From Gammaproteobacteria bacterium (GTDB lineage: Bacteria > Pseudomonadota > Gammaproteobacteria > Poriferisulfidales > Poriferisulfidaceae): a stretch of DNA of 41,610 nucleotides. Below, one piece after another: positions 8,826 to 15,875 of the stretch. Positions within the stretch are counted from its first letter, which is position 1, and the number at the start of each line of letters is the position of its first letter. Under the pieces are notes generated by a model. The model was not told where the DNA came from and did no database searches. It worked only from the letters and a program-made list of their open reading frames with translations. Both the position numbers and the translations under genes were made by a program. The stretch is taken from the NCBI GenBank assembly GCA_026713705.1, contig JAPONY010000029.1:1-41610 (forward strand). Direction: 5' to 3'.

Positions 8826-9874
8826 GTGTGGCGCTCCAGCGCCCACGCGACATGCTCGCGCACCAGTTCGCTGGGGTGTCCGGCGCGGGCTCTCAGCGAC
8901 GCGACCACGGCCTCGTTGCGCGGGGCATTGCCCAGCGCCACGGCGACATTGCGCAACCACTGGAGATGGCCGATGCGGCGCATCGCCGTGCCCTCGGTGT
9001 GGCGCAGGAAGTCCTCCTCTTCCCAAGCCATCATCTCCACCAGCGAGGATCCCTCCAGCGCCGCCCGCGGCTGGAAATCCTCCACGGAGGCCAGTTGCGC
9101 GTAGCGGTTCCAAGGACAGACCAACTGGCAATCATCGCAGCCGTAGACCCGGTTCCCGATCAGTGGCCGCAATGGTACGGGTATCGGCCCCTTGAGCTCA
9201 ATCGTCAGGTACGAGATGCAGCGGCGCGCATCCAACTGGTACGGCGCGACAATCGCCTGGGTCGGGCAAACGTCGATGCAGGCCCGGCAGCTCCCGCAGT
9301 GCTCTTCTTCGGTCGGCGGATCGGGCGTCAGCGGCAGGTCCGTATAAATCTCGCCGAGGAAAAACCAGGATCCCGCGTCCTTATCCAACAGGTTGGTGTG
9401 CTTGCCGATCCAGCCCAGCCCGGCCCGCTCGGCCAAGGCTTTCTCGAGCACCGGCGCACTGTCGGTAAACACACGGTAGCCGAATGGGCCCGCCACCTCC
9501 TCCATGCGTTTCACCAAGCGCCGCAGGCGGCTGCGCAGCACCTTGTGGTAGTCCCGTCCCAAGGCGTACCGAGACACATAGCCGCAGGCCGGGTCCGCCA
9601 GTGCCTGTTCTGCGCGATCGATCCCGTGCGGCAGGTAGTTGAGCCGCACCGAAATCACCCGCTGCGTCCCAGGTACCAATTCCCTCGGGCGCGAACGGCG
9701 CACCCCGTGGTGCTGCATGTAGCCCATCTCGCCATGCCAGCCCCGCCCCAGCCAGTCCAGCAGGCGTGCCTCATGCTCCTCCAGGTCCAGGTCGGCAATG
9801 CCCACCCGATCGAAGCCCAGCTCCCGGCCCCACCGGTGGACGGCATGCGAAAGATCCGGCAGTGAATCGGACAT
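8822..9874 (-). CDS. queG: Epoxyqueuosine reductase QueG
   Basis: Cobalamin- and iron-sulfur-dependent enzyme that makes the last step to queuosine in tRNA (anticodon position 34). At 350 residues it matches the family. Conserved features are the catalytic Asp segment FTDSAPVLEKALAERAGLGWIGKH (D138, centred on residues 135-160) and two ferredoxin-like cysteine clusters, CGSCRACIDVCP (C193, C196, C199, C203) and CDDCQLVCPWN (C246, C249, C253). A HEAT-like tail follows (QWLRNVAVALGNA ... HVAWALERH). The gene is divergent from asnO. Its stop overlaps the start of the sugar phosphorylase by four bases, an unusual operon partner for QueG. Confidence 0.95.
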   Translation of the reverse strand: MSDSLPDLSHAVHRWGRELGFDRVGIADLDLEEHEARLLDWLGRGWHGEMGYMQHHGVRRSRPRELVPGTQRVISVRLNYLPHGIDRAEQALADPACGYVSRYALGRDYHKVLRSRLRRLVKRMEEVAGPFGYRVFTDSAPVLEKALAERAGLGWIGKHTNLLDKDAGSWFFLGEIYTDLPLTPDPPTEEEHCGSCRACIDVCPTQAIVAPYQLDARRCISYLTIELKGPIPVPLRPLIGNRVYGCDDCQLVCPWNRYAQLASVEDFQPRAALEGSSLVEMMAWEEEDFLRHTEGTAMRRIGHLQWLRNVAVALGNAPRNEAVVASLRARAGHPSELVREHVAWALERHT

Positions 9875-9905
9875 GGCGGAAAAGGACTCCCTAAAAGGGT
9901 TCTAC

Positions 9906-9921
9906 TATACTGACTACTGTG
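9906..9921 (+). promoter_or_regulatory. Candidate -10 box placed to give a leaderless asnO transcript
   Basis: TATACT at 9906-9911 ends seven bases before the GTG start of asnO. The intergenic gap to queG is only 44 bp and no Shine-Dalgarno sequence lies within 15 bases of the start. A transcript from this box would begin at or next to the start codon. No good -35 is visible. Confidence 0.25.
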
Positions 9922-11700
9922 TGTGGAATCGCGGGAGAAAGGCATTTCAAGGGGCTGGCCGACCCCGCCCGCATCGCCCGCATGCTTGGCCCCCTGGCCC
10001 GGCGCGGGCCTGATCACGAGGGCCAGTGGCATCAAGGCCCGGTCGCCCTGGGGCATCGGCGCCTGTCGGTCATCGACCTGAATCCCCGCGCGCACCAGCC
10101 GCTGCTGGATCCCGATTCCGGGCGGGTCCTGGTGTTCAACGGCTGCATCTACAACTACCCGCAGTTGCGAACGCTGCTCCAGGAGCGCGGCCACCACTTT
10201 CGAACCACGGGGGATAGCGAAGTCATCCTGAAAGCCTATGCCGAATGGGGCGAAGACTGCGTCAGACGCCTGCACGGCATGTTTGCCTTCTCCTTGTGGG
10301 ATCCGGATGCGGAGCAACTGTTCCTGGCCCGGGATCGGCTGGGCATCAAGCCGCTCTACTACCACCAGACCCCCGACACCTTCCGTTTTGCCTCCAACGT
10401 GCAGGCGCTGCTCGCCACCGGAGACGTCGACCTTGCGCTCGACGGAGTCGCCCTGCACCATCACCTGAGCCTGCATGCGGTCGTCCCGGCGCCCCGCACC
10501 CTGCTGCGCTCCATCCGCAAGCTCGCGCCGGGCCACTGCCTGGCGGTTGATGCGCATGGCACGGTGAAAGAGAGCGGTTACTGGCAACTGGATGCGCGCA
10601 ATCCGGATCCCGCGCGCAGTGAGGAGGAATGGTTGGAACAGGTACACATCGAGCTTCGGGAGGCCGTGCGCAAGCGGGTGGAGATCTCCGACATCCCGGT
10701 CGGCGTGCTGCTGTCCGGCGGCCTGGATTCCAGCCTGCTGGTGGCCCTGCTGGCCGAGCATGGTGCCTCGCCTATTCGCACCTACAGCATCGGCTTCGAG
10801 GATGCGGGCGGGGAAGCCGGGAACGAATTCGATTACTCGGATGCGGTCGCCCGGCACTACGCCACCGAACATCACCGCTATTTCATCCGCAACGATCAGC
10901 TACTGGAGCGTCTGGACGAGGCCATCGGCTGCATGAGCGAACCCATGGTGGCGCAGGATGCGGCGGCATTCTTCCTGCTGGCCGAACAGGTCAAGCCGGA
11001 CATCTCGGTCGTACAGAGCGGACAGGGCGCGGACGAGGTCTTCGCCGGTTATTCCTGGTATCCGAAGATGCATGCGAGGCAAGCGGATGGGCTGGATGCC
11101 TTCTGCCGCTATTACCTGGATCGCACCCACGGCGAATTCGGCGAGGCGCTAATGCCCGAATGGGTTGGCGAAGATCATACTCGGGCATTGCTCTGCGAAC
11201 GGCTGGAATGCGGCGAGGATGTCGAATTCCTGAATGCCGTGCTGCGCATGGACGCAACCATGCTGATCACCGACGACCCGGTCAAGCGGGTCGATAACAT
11301 GACCATGGCATGGGGGCTCGAGGCACGCGTGCCGTATCTCGACCATCAATTGGTGGAGTGCGTCGCCGGGATGCCGGCGGAACTGAAACTGCGCGACGGC
11401 GGCAAGTACCCGTTGCGCGCCCTGGCCCGAACGCGACTGCCAGCGGAAGTGATCGACCGGCCGAAAGGATACTTCCCGGTGCCTGCCCTCAAGTATGTAC
11501 AAGGACCTTTCCTGGACTGGGCGCGAGAAACCTTGAGCCGGCCCGAATGCCGGAGTCGCGGGCTGTTTCGGGAGGAATACCTGGACCGGCTGCTTCAGGA
11601 TCCCCTGAGCCACCGGACTGCACTGGACGGTAGCCTCCTATGGCATGCGGCAGCGCTGGAGTGCTGGCTGCAGCAGCACGTGGACGGAATCAATCCCTGA
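9919..11700 (+). CDS. asnO: N-acetylglutaminylglutamine amidotransferase (asparagine-synthase family)
   Basis: A protein of 593 residues. It is expected to amidate N-acetyl-glutaminyl-glutamate-type dipeptide to the osmolyte NAGGN, using glutamine. The N-terminal class II glutaminase needs Cys2 immediately after the initiator; the frame reads M-C-G-I-A-G from a GTG, so this start is fixed by mechanism. The synthetase domain has the PP-loop SGGLDSS (266-272). Segments SEPMVAQDAAAFFLLAEQ and VVQSGQGADEVFAGYSWYP separate the NAGGN branch from ordinary AsnB. In other genomes the gene is normally followed by the NAGGN synthetase gene ngg and an M42 peptidase. Neither is here; a displaced sixA end and the island follow instead. 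Confidence 0.88.
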   Translation: MCGIAGERHFKGLADPARIARMLGPLARRGPDHEGQWHQGPVALGHRRLSVIDLNPRAHQPLLDPDSGRVLVFNGCIYNYPQLRTLLQERGHHFRTTGDSEVILKAYAEWGEDCVRRLHGMFAFSLWDPDAEQLFLARDRLGIKPLYYHQTPDTFRFASNVQALLATGDVDLALDGVALHHHLSLHAVVPAPRTLLRSIRKLAPGHCLAVDAHGTVKESGYWQLDARNPDPARSEEEWLEQVHIELREAVRKRVEISDIPVGVLLSGGLDSSLLVALLAEHGASPIRTYSIGFEDAGGEAGNEFDYSDAVARHYATEHHRYFIRNDQLLERLDEAIGCMSEPMVAQDAAAFFLLAEQVKPDISVVQSGQGADEVFAGYSWYPKMHARQADGLDAFCRYYLDRTHGEFGEALMPEWVGEDHTRALLCERLECGEDVEFLNAVLRMDATMLITDDPVKRVDNMTMAWGLEARVPYLDHQLVECVAGMPAELKLRDGGKYPLRALARTRLPAEVIDRPKGYFPVPALKYVQGPFLDWARETLSRPECRSRGLFREEYLDRLLQDPLSHRTALDGSLLWHAAALECWLQQHVDGINP

Positions 11701-11716
11701 CCAGATCCAGGCTACC

Positions 11717-11859
11717 CGTCAAGCCGGATTTTTCGGGGTGTCCACCTCGCGCAGGGTGCAGACGGCAGGACCCAAGTCCCGCCAGGAGCCGCAGTCCACA
11801 TCCAGACGCACCACCGCACAGGTCGGGAGGTCTCCCAGAATTTCGTTAGCCAGATACGC
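11717..11859. repeat. Left 143-bp direct repeat flanking the DndC-ParB-SNF2 island
   Basis: It matches 19361-19503 over 143 bp without gaps and with seven mismatches that I counted. It begins two bases beyond the sixA stop codon and ends where the sixA reading frame leaves the similarity. Every mismatch falls on a synonymous third codon position of sixA (for example AAA/AAG, AAT/AAC, TGT/TGC). Confidence 0.9.
11719..11859 (-). pseudogene. sixA: Displaced 3' end of sixA
   Basis: This fragment encodes the last 46 residues of the phosphohistidine phosphatase, from AYLANEIL to TPKNPA and the stop. The protein sequence is identical to the intact gene at 19363-19857. The 5' part is missing: the frame runs upstream into island DNA with no sixA similarity. 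It abuts the stop of asnO, 18 bp away, as a native convergent sixA end would. It is best read as the original host 3' end, pushed aside when a circular element carrying its own version of the sixA 3' end recombined into the gene. Confidence 0.85.
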
Positions 11860-11905
11860 GGGATTATGAACAAACTTTCGTCTATAGTGACATTCTGTTG
11901 CTCTT

Positions 11906-12934
11906 CTAATTCCACTCCGGCTCATATAGGTTCGTAGACGGTTCAGCATGCACACCTTGGAGTGAATTATTGATAGCGAGAGCCAATTCCATCCCGTGGT
12001 TTCGTGTATTGTCCGTAATTACTTTCTTGGCACCTGTACCTTCAACATATGCAAGAGTTTCACGAAAATCAGCATGGTTGGATAGCGCGACGCGATAAGA
12101 TCGATCAGACCGGATCATTAGTGGGTGACCAGGATCAACCATGTAGGCACTACATGTAACGGATGTTCCATTAATCTGTTCATTCCCAAATCCGTCGCCT
12201 TTGGAATAAAGTCGGATGTATGAATGCTCTTTCATGGCAGCTTGGCCAACATCTGAGTCAAGTGGCTTTAGTACTCCTGTCGCAAACCCATAGGTCTGGT
12301 AGACCTCCACCTCTTTTATAAGCCGATCACTAGCCAAGATGGGCACTTCTATTCGGCCATCAAGCACCTGCAAAACGCGCTCAACAGTTCCTCGGTAAGC
12401 ACTGACGTGCACGGGACCATATCGTAATCGCTGGCAGACAACTTCTAACAAGCATCTCTCTGCCTCTGCCTGTGTATAACGGCGTATGCTTCTGGGGCTT
12501 CCGTAAGTACTGTCGATAACAAGTACATCTACTTTGATCACATCATCAATGGGCCAGCTGAAATCACCAGAGTATCCGATTCGCAAACCGTCTGGTTGCT
12601 CCAACAGAACTTGGCACGACCCTAGCATATGGCCAGATGGAATAAGAGACAATTTCGAACCGCTGTTAAGCACATATTCATCACCACGACCAATACAATG
12701 AAGGTTATCTCGGTAACTGAGGTCTGCGTTGTGTTCTGCTACCAGCAAATCATATGTTTCGGGACTAAGTATGATATTTTGCGATCCCTTACTTCTATTG
12801 AAGTTTCCCATATGATCATCGTGAATATGCGTTTGGACACGGTAAGGGCGTTCTGCGCTAAAGCCATCGCACACTACTTCTGTGCCAAGACAAACAGCCC
12901 CACTCGCGAGCACGTCAACTTTGAGGTCGGGCAT
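11906..12934 (-). CDS. Beta-CASP metallo-beta-lactamase-fold nuclease
   Basis: A protein of 342 residues, the last gene of the island operon. The zinc motif HxHxDH is present as THIHDDHMG (H36, H38, D40, H41). It is followed by GHMLGS (101-106), GDFS (D124), DSTYG (141-145) and, near the C-terminus, SNHADF (285-290), which corresponds to the SxHAD motif of CPSF73/Artemis/RNase J proteins. This identifies a nucleic-acid phosphodiesterase rather than a lactamase. The middle contains a shortened beta-CASP-like insertion. The ATG at 12932-12934 has a GAGG nine bases upstream and is preferred to the longer frame from 12991; it overlaps the upstream gene by 20 bp. The likely role is end-processing or nicking of DNA in the same system, which is inference. 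Confidence 0.85.
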   Translation of the reverse strand: MPDLKVDVLASGAVCLGTEVVCDGFSAERPYRVQTHIHDDHMGNFNRSKGSQNIILSPETYDLLVAEHNADLSYRDNLHCIGRGDEYVLNSGSKLSLIPSGHMLGSCQVLLEQPDGLRIGYSGDFSWPIDDVIKVDVLVIDSTYGSPRSIRRYTQAEAERCLLEVVCQRLRYGPVHVSAYRGTVERVLQVLDGRIEVPILASDRLIKEVEVYQTYGFATGVLKPLDSDVGQAAMKEHSYIRLYSKGDGFGNEQINGTSVTCSAYMVDPGHPLMIRSDRSYRVALSNHADFRETLAYVEGTGAKKVITDNTRNHGMELALAINNSLQGVHAEPSTNLYEPEWN

Positions 12935-13640
12935 ATTCGACAGCCTCAGCGATATGGGTGCGGAATCGTTCCTCAAAGGGCTCTTTTCCAAAATTTCTTA
13001 GTGATATGTTAAATTCCTCACCCCCAACCAAAGTAAAGAACCGCTCACCCAAGCGACCTGATGTTTTTTGCAAGCCGATATGTTGAATACAAGACTCTAG
13101 CAATGAGTCTCTTTCCGCTTGCGTAAATTCACAGAGCGCATCCATGGCACTTTGATCAACAATTGAACCTATAAAAATGTAATGCTTTTGGTAAGTTGGT
13201 CGCATGTTTAAGACTTCCTGAAGGCATACGTCTATAGGACGCCCTGACCGCTTTCGGAGTTGCGCAACCTGTCTGACTTCTCTACTAGCTAAGCTATCCG
13301 TTAAAACTGATGTTGCAACAGCACGTTGATCATCAGAGTCTTGGAGCTTGGCCATTTCGACAGCCGCTGAAAAGCCTATGAAATCTTTGCCCGTCCCCCA
13401 ACTAATCAGATGTTGCAAATCATCAGGTAGGTCAAGAATGCGTAAAAAACGGCCGATGTGACCCGTCCCATCCAGTTGGATTTCGTGCGCGCAGTCATTC
13501 ATTGAGGCTCCCGCATCACGAGCCCGCTTAAGATGCAAGCCGACTTCAACAGGAGAAAGCGGGCGCCCTTTCCGATGGGTTCTATAACCCACAGACATTC
13601 GTAGGCGGCCAAGGTCTAAAGGGGTCAAACCGGGCAGCAT
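12915..13640 (-). CDS. ParB-HTH-like hypothetical protein
   Basis: A protein of 241 residues with no named family recognised. Residues about 30-110 (HLKRARDAGASMND..., IGRFLRILDLPDDLQHLIS, then FSAAVEMAKLQD) follow the pattern of the central helix-turn-helix domain of ParB/KorB proteins, including the RLLDLP-type helix and the segment before REVRQVAQLRKRSGRP. No ParB catalytic box is present; that box is in the next gene upstream. The two may therefore be a split or duplicated ParB architecture, together binding DNA. The start is the ATG overlapping the stop of that gene as TGATG, and the 3' end overlaps the nuclease gene. The C-terminal half is unassigned. Confidence 0.75.
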   Translation of the reverse strand: MLPGLTPLDLGRLRMSVGYRTHRKGRPLSPVEVGLHLKRARDAGASMNDCAHEIQLDGTGHIGRFLRILDLPDDLQHLISWGTGKDFIGFSAAVEMAKLQDSDDQRAVATSVLTDSLASREVRQVAQLRKRSGRPIDVCLQEVLNMRPTYQKHYIFIGSIVDQSAMDALCEFTQAERDSLLESCIQHIGLQKTSGRLGERFFTLVGGEEFNISLRNFGKEPFEERFRTHIAEAVEYARPQS

Positions 13641-14470
13641 CAATTGTCTCCTTCTAGCAACCCGTGTCCAATAAGTGCCTCTTCGATAAGCGAAGCCCCT
13701 GCCGCGTTTTGATTAATTTTTTCCTCTTTTGCATATTTCTGAATTGCTTCATGGGTTTCCTGAGTTATTGTTACCAATATCTGGGTTACTTGTGCCCCAG
13801 TTATTGCCTGCTCAACCCTATCGCTAATTGAACTTTCAGGATGCTTTTTGCTTTCTTGAGAAAACTTTCTCCGTTGAACATCGCTCATCGGATTCAATGT
13901 CTGTGCTAATTCAACTGCGACCTTAACATCAGGCTCGCCACAATCATCTGTAGCTGCATCTTGCGCTTTAAGAGCTGCATTTATGTCAACTTCCTGGTTA
14001 TCAACTTTTTCCTTTAGCTCTGGAATCAACCGCGGATATTTGACATTGTCTCGTACATCATGATGAGGCAAACCGGTGGCTTCAACTACTGCTTTTATAG
14101 TGCCGTAGTATTTATACAAGTGAAGAATTCCATCCGTTAGATCTTTTCCAGACAATTTGCGCCGCATCAAATTTTCAGTAATTGATATAGCCTTAGCCTC
14201 TCCTTCTTCAACCCGCTCATCAAGGATAGCCGCTGGAATGCTTTTCCTTTTCAGTATCCTATGTGCTAGAAATCGGCGTTGGCCTGCAAGTATCTCCCAT
14301 TTGCCAGCTTTCTGCGCATGGCAGACAATGATTGGCTGTAATAGTCCTTGCACTTTAATGCTCTCAGCCAAATCCTCTATCTCCCTACCTGGCTCTTGGG
14401 TACGCACCTGTGCTGTGCCTATCGTCAAGTCGTCCAGTGGAATCTCTCTGTACTCAGTGATTTTTGCCAT
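13640..14470 (-). CDS. ParB-domain protein with a possible C-terminal ribbon-helix-helix
   Basis: A protein of 276 residues. The ParB/sulfiredoxin-fold N-terminal domain shows DLAESIKVQGLLQPIIV and the nucleotide-binding box EILAGQRRFLAH (GQRR at 63-66), then SITENLMRRKLS (97-107), which is box 2 of the family. A short HTH region follows. The last 50 residues (ILVTITQETHEAIQKYAKEEK...) read as a ribbon-helix-helix-like dimerisation/DNA-binding tail. It has the best Shine-Dalgarno of the operon, AGGAGG nine bases before ATG. In IbrA/IbrB pairs a ParB-like protein is also encoded beside a PAPS-reductase-type PP-loop protein, so a partnership with the DndC-like enzyme is plausible. There is no parA, so plasmid partition is unlikely. 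Confidence 0.88.
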   Translation of the reverse strand: MAKITEYREIPLDDLTIGTAQVRTQEPGREIEDLAESIKVQGLLQPIIVCHAQKAGKWEILAGQRRFLAHRILKRKSIPAAILDERVEEGEAKAISITENLMRRKLSGKDLTDGILHLYKYYGTIKAVVEATGLPHHDVRDNVKYPRLIPELKEKVDNQEVDINAALKAQDAATDDCGEPDVKVAVELAQTLNPMSDVQRRKFSQESKKHPESSISDRVEQAITGAQVTQILVTITQETHEAIQKYAKEEKINQNAAGASLIEEALIGHGLLEGDN

Positions 14471-14483
14471 GGTTCAAATCCTC

Positions 14484-15875
14484 CTACTCTTTTTGGGGAA
14501 AAGACAAAACATCTTTGGGTGTTATATCCAAAATCTGCATAAGCTCACTTTTCGTGAAGCGGTGGGCTGTTGTTTCAACAGACTCTATGATTTCATCAAA
14601 CAACCCTTCTTTTCGATCGAGTATCGTTGCAATTCGCTCTTCTATCGAAGAGGCCACCAAGAAACGAATTACATGTAGTGGTTCATCCCGATCAAAACGG
14701 TGGGCGCGGTAGATAGCTTGTATCTCGACAGCTGGATTCCACCACCTATCGAAAACAACTACGTGTGTTGCCTCCCCTAAATTCAAACCGACGCCTCCAG
14801 CCCGAAGAGACACCAAAAGTAATCGGGGAGTTGATCCATTCCGGAAGCGATCCATAGCGGTTCGCCTCTGTCCATCTGACATTTCCCCGATCAGCAAATC
14901 AAAGGGGAGAGTGATTCTATCTGAAATCCACCGCAGTGTTTCGACAAATTGAGAAAACACGAGAATCCTAGCGGACGATCCCGCCTCCTCAATAATCCCA
15001 TTGAGAGCATCTAGCTTTGACGAAATGCCTGCCTCTCGGCTGAAATTGCAAATCACTTTCAATCGTGTGATTAACCCTAGCAGAGCAGTACTGGTGCCGG
15101 AAGTACTCGCATCAGTACCGATTAAACGATTTCTGGTTTCCCACAATTTTTCATATTCTTCTCTTTGTGATACAGGCAGATCAAGACGAATGTCTTGCAA
15201 AATTACGGGAGGAAGTTCGGCTCGAACCTCCGATTTTCGGCGCCGGAGCATTCTGGATTCTAGCTTTTTAGACAGATGCGTTCTGGAGATGTATTGCTTG
15301 ATGGATGGATCAAGGAAGCTAAGAATTGACGCTATGTCCTCCTCATCATTTTCAAGCGGTGTAGCCGATAAAGCCCAAGCACGTTTGCGTGGGAGAATTC
15401 GACAGGCCAAAGATGTGGCCGAATTTCTGTTCTTGATGCGTTGCGCTTCATCAAGAACAACAAGATCAAAAGAGTCCGAGGGGATGTACTCCAGGCTGTC
15501 ACTTCGAATCTGTTCATAGGAACATACCAAAACGGGAACTGGTAGTAAGTAGAATGCTTTTCTATCATCTACAGAACCCTGCACGTGTCGTACCGCAACC
15601 GATGGTGCCCATACCGAAAGTTCATCCATCCAGTTCATCGTCAAAGACGCAGGAGCAATGATTAAAGCTCGATTGATCTCGCTTTGTCTTCCTAATAGAA
15701 GTGCTAACGCAACTGAAGCTTGAACTGTCTTTCCCAGTCCCATCTCGTCAGCAAGAAGGGCAGATCGTGACCGATATAAAAACGAAATGCCTTCCCACTG
15801 ATAATCATGCAGTGTTGTGGGAACCCTAAGTTGAGCTTCAGCAAAATACCGTAACTGTCGGGTTTCAGATGTCAC
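14484..15875 (-). CDS. Minimal SNF2-family helicase/translocase
   Basis: A protein of 463 residues, little more than the two RecA lobes. Motif I is DEMGLGKT (43-50), motif II DEAQ (142-145), motif III SAT (170-172). The second lobe holds RAGGVGLNL and the motif VI segment YRAHRFDRDEPL, the RxHRxGQ-equivalent of SNF2 enzymes. It probably translocates on double-stranded DNA using ATP. There are no extra nuclease or binding domains, so it must rely on partners. The GTG start overlaps the stop of the DUF262 gene as GTGA, a four-base coupling. Small SNF2 proteins recur in phage-defence operons, which fits the context but is not proof. Confidence 0.93.
   Translation of the reverse strand: MTSETRQLRYFAEAQLRVPTTLHDYQWEGISFLYRSRSALLADEMGLGKTVQASVALALLLGRQSEINRALIIAPASLTMNWMDELSVWAPSVAVRHVQGSVDDRKAFYLLPVPVLVCSYEQIRSDSLEYIPSDSFDLVVLDEAQRIKNRNSATSLACRILPRKRAWALSATPLENDEEDIASILSFLDPSIKQYISRTHLSKKLESRMLRRRKSEVRAELPPVILQDIRLDLPVSQREEYEKLWETRNRLIGTDASTSGTSTALLGLITRLKVICNFSREAGISSKLDALNGIIEEAGSSARILVFSQFVETLRWISDRITLPFDLLIGEMSDGQRRTAMDRFRNGSTPRLLLVSLRAGGVGLNLGEATHVVVFDRWWNPAVEIQAIYRAHRFDRDEPLHVIRFLVASSIEERIATILDRKEGLFDEIIESVETTAHRFTKSELMQILDITPKDVLSFPQKE

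Noticed and set aside
8828-9865. 345-codon plus-strand ORF opposite queG
   Set aside because: QueG motifs on the minus strand are complete; this is a GC-rich antisense frame.
11906-12934. Beta-lactamase or glyoxalase II
   Set aside because: SxHAD- and DSTYG-type motifs identify a beta-CASP nuclease branch.
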